The notes under the pieces were generated by a model that worked only from the letters and a program-made list of their open reading frames with translations, was not told the origin of the DNA and did no database searches. DNA of 64,000 nt. Origin: Bifidobacterium sp. N4G05 (lineage in GTDB: Bacteria > Actinomycetota > Actinomycetes > Actinomycetales > Bifidobacteriaceae). Shown in pieces: positions 23,073-31,509 of the stretch; position 1 is the first letter of the stretch; the number at the start of each line of letters is the position of its first letter. The stretch is taken from assembly GCF_002742445.1 (NCBI RefSeq), contig NZ_NJNQ01000003.1, forward strand, positions 62,001 through 126,000. The letters are read 5' to 3'. The position numbers and the translations under genes are program-made.

Positions 23073-26000
23073 CTAGCAGTAGAGCTTCATGCCTTGCGGG
23101 CTGTCGACGAAACCGGCCGCATGAAGGATCTGCCGATTCGCATTCCGTTCCTTTAACGACATACCGTTCATTTCGCTGAAACTGATGCTGCCACTGGGCT
23201 GTCGTTGCAATGCGTAGGCAAATTCGGCGCAAGCTGGTTTCAATATTGTCTCGTCAGTTACGAAGCTGACGATTTTATGACTCTTTGGCACGGCAAACAA
23301 CACGGGTTCGCCTTGTCTGAGTACGATGACGGAGCCAGATCTACGTGCCGGTTTGAGGTAATCCTGTTCTGGCCAGACGATTGCGGAGCCAATAAGATTG
23401 GCGGGATCAGTCACATCGAGCGCCGCGCAGGACTGACTATGCCATTGCGTATCGCTACGAAGCGCGTCGATGGTTTCTCGCTCCGCGAATTGTGCCGCGC
23501 CGAAACCTTTCACGAACATGCCTCGGACCAGTGTGCCATGTTCTTCCATTCGTTTGAGTACTGGATAGAGTGATGAAAATCCTCCGGCAATCCGTTCCTT
23601 ATCAACCAAAGGAGCGGCAATCACCCCATATCGATCCAGCAGCGAGTCGATGAGCGCCAACTTACGCTCCTCCACACTTGCTGCATGCGCCGCATCATCA
23701 ATGCCGGTATCTCTGTTTTTAGACATGGCAGGCTCGATGACACTGCCTAGCGTTTTATTTGATAGAACGGTTCGCCCATCACCACAAGCTACAGCGGACC
23801 ATAATCCACTCAAGCTCAATGGTGTTGGAGGACGCATGGTGACGCGCCTACGTGCAACACGACGAGGTGTGCGAACAGTTTTGCCTCCGTGTAGGAGCGT
23901 TCGTACTGGCGTGAACGAGCCGTTCGTCACTTTTCCTTGCCATACCAGTGACCATAGGGCTTCCTCGAACTGTTGCTCACCCCATGCGGGGAATATGATT
24001 TCGCCTGTTTCAGGGTTCACCTGCACTTCGGCATGCTGCTGCCAGATGGCTTTGGCTGCGGCTGAAAGCTGTTGAATGGGGAACGCTCCGCCACCGCTCA
24101 ATGCTGCTAGCACGGCTTCCGGCATAGTCAATGTTTCATTATTTTTCAGTTCTTCCAATGTCGGTTCATATGGGTTGAGCAGCAAAGAACCCGCTGGATA
24201 GAAGGCGATATCACCAGCTTCTTTGGCGTTGGATCCACTCGCTTTCGAGCCGACCCATACCACATCCGATGATGAAATGAGCTCGTCGAGCATGCTGGGC
24301 TGATACTCACGCACACGTGCCGGGAATACCGTGGATTCCCATACCGAAGCGTTCAGGAACACGCCTTCCAACTGTTCGATGACACGCATCAGACCATCGA
24401 CGCCTTCGTAGCGTTCACCTCCAACAGGACCGACTCCTTGACGATCAAGCAGAAAAGCCTGATAGACGCTCGGATCGACCGGTTTGACGGCTTTTCGGGC
24501 CCTGACAAGAGACAACGATCGAATACGCCGGAAAACATCTTTGTGGAGCCATTGCTGAATAGCGCTCTTTTCGGAAGTCTCACCTAAATCAGTGAACCTT
24601 CCTTTGATGAGTTCACCTCGAGCATCCAGCTCATCAAGCGCATGCACCGCTTGATCCGCGTCAACATCAAGTTCGGCAATCATCTTGTCGGAGGTGAATG
24701 GGCCATGCGTCTTGGCGTATCTCGTTACGCGCCCGTTGATATCTTCTTCGGCGAGATCATTCCAGAATGTTCGTTTGGCAAGCTCGTCTTCCACCTGTGT
24801 AACGGCTTCGGCATCCAACAACGATGCCATGTCCGTACTCCCTAAGAGCCGTTCCAGCACTTCCGGATCCATGGACAGCAATTGTGTGCTTCGTTCGGCC
24901 TGCGGCACGTCATACTGGTACATCACCGAGCCAACGAAACCAAACAGCATATTCTCCGCGAACGGAGACGGCGTTTCGGTAACCACTTCCGACACCAGTA
25001 TCGTCCCAGTATTCAACCCGTTCATAATCGTGTGCAATGCGGGAAGATCATACACATCCTGCAGGCATTCGCGCGCGGTTTCCAGCAGTAGGGGAAAATT
25101 CTTACGGGTACGGGCCGCATTCAATAGTTGTGCGGCCTTCAACCTCTGCTGCCATAGCGGCACACGCTTACCTGGACGAGTGCGCGGCAGAAAAAGTGAT
25201 CTGGACGCGCATTCGCGGAATCGGGCCATGTAGAGCACGCTTTCGCCAACCTGTGTCTCAACGATACGTTGCAATTCGTCCGCGTCGAACAGCAGCAGCT
25301 CATGCATCGGCAAATCGCCATAACCGTCCGGCAATCGTAGAACAATGCCATCGTCGGCCGCATACACTTGACCATCGAAACCAAACCACTGTTTGATTCG
25401 AGTGGTAATAGCCAACGCCCAAGGCTCATGCACGCGCCTACCGTATGGCGAGTGGATGATAATGCGCCAATCCCCACCTTCATCCTGACAACGTTCCACC
25501 ACGAAATCACGATCCGAAGGAATCACACCGGTCGCCTCACGTTGTTCGTCAAGCAGTTTGGCAAGATTGCTTATGGCATTGCGATCAAGACCATCCCGCT
25601 TCAAACGTTGTGTGGCCTCACGGTCGAATCGCACTTCCGATACAGTTTGAACCGTATTCTGATCACCATTCTTTGCTGGTTCATGTCTGTGCAATCTTTG
25701 GCTGAGTTCGCGTGTCAAACGTCCTTGTGCCAATCCGAAACCATAATCGCGCCCGTCCTGATCCCCATGCCAGAATGGCAGGCGTGCAGTACGGCCTGGT
25801 GCGGGAACCACCACTACCCTGTCCCGTGTGATCTCTTGGATCTGCCAAGTCGAAGTCCCCAAGGTGATGATGTCTCCCACACGGGATTCGTATACCATTT
25901 CCTCATCCAGCTCACCTACCCGCCGAGGGCCCGGACCGGAGCCTTCCTCCGGAAGCACCACCGTGTACATGCCACGGTCAGGTATGGTACCGCCGCTGGT

Positions 26001-27722
26001 CACTGCCAAACGTTGCGCTCCTGGACGTGCGGAAATCAGTCCCGCTTCTTCGTTATATTGCAGCGGCGGGCGGAATGCGGAAAAGTCCTCACTGTTGTAT
26101 GCGCCTGTCATCATGCCGATAACCGCATCGAACATGGACCGATCGAGATCTCGGAAAGGCGCGGAACGACGCACGCGGTCGTACCAATCATTCGTAGAAA
26201 GATCTTCCATGGCCGCGGCCGCAACAGTCTGCTGTGCGAGCACATCCAGAGGATTGCGGGGCATTCGTAATGGTTCTATAGCCCCTTCCCGCATACATTC
26301 CATGCTGGCTGTTATGCCAATAATCTGCTGTCGGGTTATAGGGAAGAACAACGCATGAGAGACTCCCCCGACATTGTGGTCGGCACGGCCCACTCGCTGC
26401 AATCCCGATGCGATCGACAATGGGGCAGCCACCTGAATCACTAGATCCACAGAGCCCATATCGATGCCGAGTTCCAAGCTGGAGGTGGCCACCACACAAC
26501 GCAACTGGCCGCGTTTCAACTGTTCTTCGATCCGTTTGCGCCGATCTTTTGACACGGACCCGTGATGTGCCATGGCAATCACATCAACATCGTCATGCGA
26601 TTCAACCAACATGGTGGTGGACCCCACCACCGAATCGTAATGTCCGGCAAATTGCTCACGGCCTTCCGGTGAGCCCAAATCACGGTGCTCACTCAAATCG
26701 GGCGCCTCCGAGCCCTGTTTCGACTCCGCATACATGTCGTTGAGCCGTGCAGTAAGCTTCTCTGCCAATCCACGCGAGTTGACGAACACCAATGTGGTTC
26801 GGTGCCGCAACACCTCATCGAGAATGGACCGTTCAAGAGCCGGCCATACCGAACCACCTGTAGCGCTAGTGTCAAGCATATTGCGCAATGGTTCCACGGT
26901 TCTCAAGTCCATAGCCGGAACAGCGCCGGGGTTCACCACCGTTACCGGTTGCGAACCTCCAAGGAACCGCGCTACTTCCTCAACGGGATTAACGGTTGCC
27001 GATAACCCTATGCGCTGCACTGGATGTCCGATCATATCGTCAAGGCGTTCAAGACTTAATGCGAGATGCGCGCCTCGCTTCGAACCCGCGACCGCATGCA
27101 CCTCATCGACGATCACCGTCTCCACATCCGCCAATATGCTGCGCGCCTTGGAAGTAAGCAGCAGGAATAATGATTCCGGCGTGGTGACGAGAATATCCGG
27201 AGGATGGCTGACGATTTTTCGACGTTGTTCAGGTGTGGAATCACCGCTGCGCATAGCCACTTCAACATCGGGGACGGGCAGTCCCATCGCCTCGCACTGT
27301 TGAGCAATTCCCCGCAATGGCAATTCAAGATTCTTCGTCACATCGACGCCAAGCGCCTTCAACGGCGAAATATACAGCACTCTGACGTTACGCTTCGTTT
27401 TCTTGTGGGAACCTTTCTTCACAGTTCTTCGTTCCGCATGGCTCTCGGTTGCTGCGGTTTCGCCCTGAACGTCCACTCCTGCGGAACGCGCTCCGCCCGC
27501 CATAAGCCGGTCAAGAGCCGAAAGGAACGCACAGAGGGTTTTACCCGACCCAGTGGGCGCCACAACGAGCACGTTCTCGCCGGAATGGATGGCCGGCCAC
27601 GCCTGCTGCTGGGCTTCGGTGGGCCGGTTGAACGCATGTTTGAACCATGCTTTGGTCGGCTCCGAAAACAAGTTCAAACATTCGCACATACGTTCGATTA
27701 TCGCATCACCGTAAGACGTCAC
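23073..27722 (-). CDS. lhr: Lhr-family ATP-dependent helicase
   Basis: A 1549-residue superfamily-2 helicase of the Lhr type. The N-terminal core carries the Q-motif region FNRPTEAQQQAWP, Walker A VVAPTGSGKT, VLYISPLKALGVDV (Ia), the DEVH box VIVDEVHAV, SAT (LSATVNP), and in the second RecA domain VFVNSR, ATSSLELGIDMG and QRVGRADH. A winged-helix and beta-barrel region follow, and the long C-terminal part (from about residue 870) is the second half seen only in long Lhr proteins. In mycobacteria such enzymes unwind RNA:DNA hybrids during repair. The start ATG overlaps the stop of the upstream HTH gene (ATGA), suggesting coupling; MCECLNLF eleven codons in is an alternative. Confidence 0.95.
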   Translation of the reverse strand: MTSYGDAIIERMCECLNLFSEPTKAWFKHAFNRPTEAQQQAWPAIHSGENVLVVAPTGSGKTLCAFLSALDRLMAGGARSAGVDVQGETAATESHAERRTVKKGSHKKTKRNVRVLYISPLKALGVDVTKNLELPLRGIAQQCEAMGLPVPDVEVAMRSGDSTPEQRRKIVSHPPDILVTTPESLFLLLTSKARSILADVETVIVDEVHAVAGSKRGAHLALSLERLDDMIGHPVQRIGLSATVNPVEEVARFLGGSQPVTVVNPGAVPAMDLRTVEPLRNMLDTSATGGSVWPALERSILDEVLRHRTTLVFVNSRGLAEKLTARLNDMYAESKQGSEAPDLSEHRDLGSPEGREQFAGHYDSVVGSTTMLVESHDDVDVIAMAHHGSVSKDRRKRIEEQLKRGQLRCVVATSSLELGIDMGSVDLVIQVAAPLSIASGLQRVGRADHNVGGVSHALFFPITRQQIIGITASMECMREGAIEPLRMPRNPLDVLAQQTVAAAAMEDLSTNDWYDRVRRSAPFRDLDRSMFDAVIGMMTGAYNSEDFSAFRPPLQYNEEAGLISARPGAQRLAVTSGGTIPDRGMYTVVLPEEGSGPGPRRVGELDEEMVYESRVGDIITLGTSTWQIQEITRDRVVVVPAPGRTARLPFWHGDQDGRDYGFGLAQGRLTRELSQRLHRHEPAKNGDQNTVQTVSEVRFDREATQRLKRDGLDRNAISNLAKLLDEQREATGVIPSDRDFVVERCQDEGGDWRIIIHSPYGRRVHEPWALAITTRIKQWFGFDGQVYAADDGIVLRLPDGYGDLPMHELLLFDADELQRIVETQVGESVLYMARFRECASRSLFLPRTRPGKRVPLWQQRLKAAQLLNAARTRKNFPLLLETARECLQDVYDLPALHTIMNGLNTGTILVSEVVTETPSPFAENMLFGFVGSVMYQYDVPQAERSTQLLSMDPEVLERLLGSTDMASLLDAEAVTQVEDELAKRTFWNDLAEEDINGRVTRYAKTHGPFTSDKMIAELDVDADQAVHALDELDARGELIKGRFTDLGETSEKSAIQQWLHKDVFRRIRSLSLVRARKAVKPVDPSVYQAFLLDRQGVGPVGGERYEGVDGLMRVIEQLEGVFLNASVWESTVFPARVREYQPSMLDELISSSDVVWVGSKASGSNAKEAGDIAFYPAGSLLLNPYEPTLEELKNNETLTMPEAVLAALSGGGAFPIQQLSAAAKAIWQQHAEVQVNPETGEIIFPAWGEQQFEEALWSLVWQGKVTNGSFTPVRTLLHGGKTVRTPRRVARRRVTMRPPTPLSLSGLWSAVACGDGRTVLSNKTLGSVIEPAMSKNRDTGIDDAAHAASVEERKLALIDSLLDRYGVIAAPLVDKERIAGGFSSLYPVLKRMEEHGTLVRGMFVKGFGAAQFAERETIDALRSDTQWHSQSCAALDVTDPANLIGSAIVWPEQDYLKPARRSGSVIVLRQGEPVLFAVPKSHKIVSFVTDETILKPACAEFAYALQRQPSGSISFSEMNGMSLKERNANRQILHAAGFVDSPQGMKLYC

Positions 27723-27934
27723 TCATCTTCGCCGTCAACCCATTCGAGCACTTCTCCCGGTTGACAATGCAATGCCTCGCATATGGCATCAAGCGTGGAA
27801 AACCGTATCGCCTTGGCCCGTCCGTTCTTCAACACCGAAACATTGACCGGCGTTATGCCTATAGCCTCCGCCAATTCACTGACACTCATTTTTCTTTTGG
27901 CGAGCATCACGTCAAGATTCACACGAATGGCCAT
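27719..27934 (-). CDS. Small XRE-type transcriptional regulator (YozG-like)
   Basis: A 71-residue protein that is almost entirely one helix-turn-helix of the Cro/CI (XRE) class: MSVSELAEAIGITPVNVSVLKNGRAKAIRFSTLDAICEAL shows the usual spacing, and the N-terminus IRVNLDVMLAKRKMS is typical of YozG-like regulators. Such genes nearly always lie next to a DUF2975 gene, as here: only one base separates the DUF2975 stop from this start. It should be an autoregulator acting on the palindromes in the DUF2975 / DUF4173 divergent promoter (inference). Its stop overlaps the lhr start. Confidence 0.9.
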   Translation of the reverse strand: MAIRVNLDVMLAKRKMSVSELAEAIGITPVNVSVLKNGRAKAIRFSTLDAICEALHCQPGEVLEWVDGEDE

Positions 27935-27935
27935 A

Positions 27936-28469
27936 TCAAATCACCACCGCCAGTTCGTCACGCTGTTCGATAGCCTGCATCAACAGCGAGCGCATCACCA
28001 CCATCAACAGTTCGAACGCCGCGATCAGCAGAAGCGTTGCCACACCAACCGCCAGCACGACGTATGGAAATATTTGCTCGTCGACCCCTATCGCGGCCAT
28101 CAGAAAGCGCGAAGGTGACAACCAGATTTGGCCAATCATCACAGCGAGCACCAGTATGCCTTCAATCCCCGCATATACGAGAATGCGATTCACCCAACGC
28201 ATGGCTTTGCCGGAAAAGACATCACGTTTTTCAACTAAGGTCAGCAATCTCCACAGCGGTATCAAAGCGAACTCGAAGCAGGAGACAATCAGCACTGCGG
28301 CAACCGCATACAGCCAATGCATCGAGTCAGCGCCGGCATACTTGGAAGCAACGGCAGCGGATGCCGCAATCGCACTGACCTGCAGTCCGAGGCAGCATAT
28401 TGCAATTATCACAATCAGCACACGCAATACGTCAATCACCATGGAACGTTTCGCCACGGAATTCGACAT
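27936..28469 (-). CDS. DUF2975 membrane protein
   Basis: A 177-residue protein with four hydrophobic segments, of the DUF2975 family that is paired with YozG-like regulators in many Gram-positives. The motif LIPLWRLLTLVEKRDVFSGKAMRWVNRI, with the F-x-x-x-x-V/M-x-x-x-N-x-x loop, is the family hallmark. The start MSNSVAKR at 28469 is fixed by GAAGGAG nine bases upstream; the open frame extends 58 codons further through the A/T-rich operator region but has no ribosome site there. Function is unknown; membrane partner that controls the regulator is a common suggestion. Confidence 0.87.
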   Translation of the reverse strand: MSNSVAKRSMVIDVLRVLIVIIAICCLGLQVSAIAASAAVASKYAGADSMHWLYAVAAVLIVSCFEFALIPLWRLLTLVEKRDVFSGKAMRWVNRILVYAGIEGILVLAVMIGQIWLSPSRFLMAAIGVDEQIFPYVVLAVGVATLLLIAAFELLMVVMRSLLMQAIEQRDELAVVI

Positions 28470-28501
28470 GATATTCGTCTCCTTCAATCCAATAAACCTG
28501 A

Positions 28502-28585
28502 ATATCGATAATATTCTATCGATATTCGATATGCAAATCTTGTGAAAGTATGTTAGTCGATATTTTTCTATCGTTTTTCGATATG
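28502..28585. promoter_or_regulatory. Paired TATCGA/TCGATA operators in a divergent promoter
   Basis: Two near-identical 20-base elements, TTCTATCGATATTCGATATG (28514-28533) and TTCTATCGTTTTTCGATATG (28566-28585), lie 52 bases apart, about five helical turns. The first contains the perfect dyad TATCGA-N3-TCGATA, the second TATCG-N5-CGATA. A further perfect 9-base dyad (AATATCGAT / ATCGATATT, 28502-28526) overlaps the first. They sit between the DUF2975-HTH unit and the DUF4173 gene and are the likely binding sites for the small HTH protein. Confidence 0.7.
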
Positions 28586-28623
28586 TACGATGACATCCAA
28601 CACACTCAAGGAAGGAATTTGTT

Positions 28624-30111
28624 ATGCCGGAACCAGCCAGCACTTCCCCATCACAAGCTCAACAATCTCAACAATCATCGCCATTACGAGAAATGCGAGA
28701 GACCCAAGAAACACCAGGCGCACAAGAAAACCAACCAACACAAGAACCATCCGCGCATCAGGAGGAACAGCTTTTGGCAAAACCTAAAATCACGCGGGAA
28801 GAAATAGCGCAACATCCCCTCGGCAAACGCGCAGTCATCACCATTGGCGCTGCATTTCTCATCACTTTCGCATTCGACCGTCTGATCTGCAGCATGCCTC
28901 CGACATGGCTTATCGGATATGAGCTGCCGGTTTTCTGGATCATCTGTGCGCTTACCGTAACCGCGCTGCACTGGAAAACCGCACGAAAACAAGTTCTTGT
29001 TTGGCTTGTTTTGGGAAGCATCGTCGCCATTGGCGTGTGGAATATGCTCGCTCACTCGACCTTGTGCTATTCGAGAAACGACGAATACGCGCTCACCACG
29101 CAATTCGTTCAACCGACATTGCTTATGCTGCACTGTCAGCTGGTCAACGGGCGTTACGATGTTCGCCGTCCACTTCAAGTTGTCTGGAATTGGTTTACCG
29201 GCTGGTTGCAGCAGCCGTTTATTCACATTCGCGATTTTGCGGAACCGTTTTCCGTCATATTCGCAAGATTCGCAGTCGCGTCGAAACAACGTTCAAAAGT
29301 GCGCGAAATCGGCATCGCGCTGCTGATTTCCATTCCATTGCTTTTGACAATCATACCGTTGCTTGTTGGTGCCGATCAAATAGTCCAATATGAGGTGTTG
29401 AACGTTTTTCGTGATTTCAATCCGATGGCGATCACTCTTCACATCATGTTCATCGTATTGCCGTGGCCATTGCTGTTCTCTTTGCTTATCAGTCTCGACA
29501 CCGAGCCCGCTTCCACACCACCGGAGCAACGCTTCTCCCTCAGTTCAGTAACAGCGTTCGTGGTACTGGCCGTGACCCTGATGGTGTACGCACTGTTCTG
29601 CACCGTGCAAGTCCGGTTCCTGTTCGCGGGATTGCTCACTGACGGTTCAATCGCACTGCCAGACGGATTGACCTACAGCGAATACGCACGCAGCGGATTC
29701 TTTCAACTGCTGGCAGTTACGGCCATTAATGTGACCCTGTTCGGCTTGGCGATCACCCTCGCGCCACGCACACGCACGATCAACATCACATTGGTCGCAT
29801 TGCTGGCGTTAACCGCCGTTATTCTGGCTTCAGCGGCACTTCGACTGGGGCTGTACATCAACGCATACGGTTTGACTTGGCTACGCTACCTTTCGGCATC
29901 ATTCATCGCCTTGCTTGCCACTGTGATTCTGCTATGTCTTATTCGTTTGAAAACACAACGACTGCCATTGGCCGTGGCCGTGGCCGTACTGCTTATCGTA
30001 TGGTATGTTGCATTCGGTTTTAGTAACCCTAACCGTATATGCGAAATCTACAATGCTGCTCATGGCATCGCAGACGCAGTGGTGGCAACGCCCTACCAGC
30101 CGATGGTCTGA
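28624..30111 (+). CDS. DUF4173/DUF4153-type multi-pass membrane protein
   Basis: A 495-residue protein. The first 65 residues are polar, rich in Gln, Pro, Glu and Ser; ten to twelve hydrophobic segments follow. The segment FLFAGLLTDGSIALPDGLTYSEYARSGFFQLL is the hallmark of the DUF4173 family, in which Y-S-E-Y-A-R-x-G-F-F-x-L is nearly invariant. AAGGAA lies just upstream of the ATG. The gene is divergent from the DUF2975-HTH pair and shares its operator-rich promoter, so the regulator probably controls both. Function is unknown. Confidence 0.82.
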   Translation: MPEPASTSPSQAQQSQQSSPLREMRETQETPGAQENQPTQEPSAHQEEQLLAKPKITREEIAQHPLGKRAVITIGAAFLITFAFDRLICSMPPTWLIGYELPVFWIICALTVTALHWKTARKQVLVWLVLGSIVAIGVWNMLAHSTLCYSRNDEYALTTQFVQPTLLMLHCQLVNGRYDVRRPLQVVWNWFTGWLQQPFIHIRDFAEPFSVIFARFAVASKQRSKVREIGIALLISIPLLLTIIPLLVGADQIVQYEVLNVFRDFNPMAITLHIMFIVLPWPLLFSLLISLDTEPASTPPEQRFSLSSVTAFVVLAVTLMVYALFCTVQVRFLFAGLLTDGSIALPDGLTYSEYARSGFFQLLAVTAINVTLFGLAITLAPRTRTINITLVALLALTAVILASAALRLGLYINAYGLTWLRYLSASFIALLATVILLCLIRLKTQRLPLAVAVAVLLIVWYVAFGFSNPNRICEIYNAAHGIADAVVATPYQPMV

Positions 30112-31301
30112 CCACCGCACTTTTTACGCAGGCTCTCGTGCATGATCACCATAAGCACCAGAAAAACCAACATGTACAGAGGAAACCACAGCACACTGAT
30201 ATGCTGTGCGATCAAGCCAAATACCGGCGGCATGCACATCGAGCCGACGTATGCGCATGCCATCTGCATGCCGACGATCGCCTGCGATTTGTCTTCGCCG
30301 AAATATGCCGGCGTGGAATGAATGACGCACGGATAAATCGGAGCGCAGCCGAGACCGATGATCATCAGCCCCACAATAGTGCCGATATTGTACGGCAGCG
30401 GCAACAACATACTAACGATACCGGTCAGCACGAGCGCCTGGCCTAGGCGAATCATAGTCGGATCGTTGAACTTCATGGTCAAAAAGCCACTCGCCAAGCG
30501 GCCTACGGTGATGCCGATGCAGAACAGACTGGCCCACATGGCGGCTGTGGTCTTGTCAATACCTTTGCCGAGCACCATGTAGCTACTACCCCACAGCATG
30601 GCCGTGGATTCCAACGCACAGTAGCAGAAGAACATCACCAGGATTTCTTTGGCACCGCGAATGGCAAGCACGCCTCGTACACCAAGCGGTTTGCGAGTTT
30701 CATCATTGACCGTTCCGTCGGATTCGCCGGAAACTTCGCCCGTCTTTGCCTCGGAGCGCTTCTTCCACAGTGGCAGGCTGAAAATAAGAATGGCGGTGAG
30801 CGCAACCTGCAGTATGGAGATGTAACGGTAGCCCCACGGCCAGCCTTGACCCGCACCCAAGGCAAATCCCATGACGTATGGGCCAGTCAATGCGCCGATG
30901 CCCCACATGGCGTGCAGCCAGCTCATATGACGGCTCTCGTAGTGAATGGCCACATAATTGTTGAGGGCCGCGTCAACTCCGCCCGCTCCCAAACCGTACG
31001 GGATGGCAAGCAGAATCAGCACCCAATAGTTCGGAGCCACCGAAAAGCCAAACAACGCCAACGCCGTCAATGCCACGGAAACCGCGGTGACTTTGCCCGC
31101 TCCAAAATGCAAGGTCATACGGTCGGAAAGCAGCGCAGAGACAATGGTTCCAGCAGAAATCGTCATGGAAATGCCGCCAGCCCAAGAGATGGGTGCACCC
31201 AAATCGACACTCATCGTCGGCCATGCGGCACCCAACACAGCATCCGGCAAACCAAGACTGATGAACGCCACATAGATTACGGCAAGCAAAAGATTGACCA
31301 C
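30093..31301 (-). CDS. Major facilitator superfamily transporter
   Basis: A 402-residue MFS protein with twelve hydrophobic segments. The opening YVAFISLGLPDAVLGAAWP resembles the sugar/FucP-like and related MFS branch, and the G-x-L-S-D-R-like loop after helix 2 appears as SALLSDRMTLHFGAGKV. GYGLGAGGVDAALNNYVA-like sequence (LGAGGVDAALNNYVAIHYES) in helix 4 is typical of the same branch, many of whose members carry carbohydrates. The start is a GTG at 31301 with GAGGGAG six bases upstream. The last 19 bases overlap the end of the convergent DUF4173 gene. A perfect palindrome lies about 67 bases upstream. Confidence 0.88.
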   Translation of the reverse strand: MVNLLLAVIYVAFISLGLPDAVLGAAWPTMSVDLGAPISWAGGISMTISAGTIVSALLSDRMTLHFGAGKVTAVSVALTALALFGFSVAPNYWVLILLAIPYGLGAGGVDAALNNYVAIHYESRHMSWLHAMWGIGALTGPYVMGFALGAGQGWPWGYRYISILQVALTAILIFSLPLWKKRSEAKTGEVSGESDGTVNDETRKPLGVRGVLAIRGAKEILVMFFCYCALESTAMLWGSSYMVLGKGIDKTTAAMWASLFCIGITVGRLASGFLTMKFNDPTMIRLGQALVLTGIVSMLLPLPYNIGTIVGLMIIGLGCAPIYPCVIHSTPAYFGEDKSQAIVGMQMACAYVGSMCMPPVFGLIAQHISVLWFPLYMLVFLVLMVIMHESLRKKCGGQTIGW

Positions 31302-31367
31302 GCCCCACTCCCTCTTGACTGATAGCTGCAGAAGACAATATCAGTCGTCATTGTAAACATATCTATC

Positions 31368-31379
31368 TACCGATCGGTA
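31368..31379 (-). promoter_or_regulatory. Perfect palindrome TACCGATCGGTA upstream of the MFS gene
   Basis: A 12-base perfect palindrome lies 67 bases before the GTG of the MFS transporter, in an A/T-rich context suited to a promoter. ACCG-N2-CGGT half-sites are typical of TetR-family operators. No TetR gene is in the window, so the regulator is unidentified. Confidence 0.4.
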
Positions 31380-31451
31380 ACTGCTCAATTGCACTATTTA
31401 CCGCAGAATCTTCAATCCCTATCTCGCGAAACCATATACCGTCTTCGCTAA

Positions 31452-31491
31452 GAAAACGCCCTCCGCAACGTCTTTGACGCAACGGAAGGCG
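31452..31491 (-). terminator. Terminator downstream of parE
   Basis: CGCC-C-TCCG and CGGA-A-GGCG pair (31457-31491), and on the minus strand the hairpin is followed by TTTTCTTA. It starts 18 bases after the parE stop. Confidence 0.8.
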
Positions 31492-31509
31492 AACCATCGA
31501 AAACACCGA

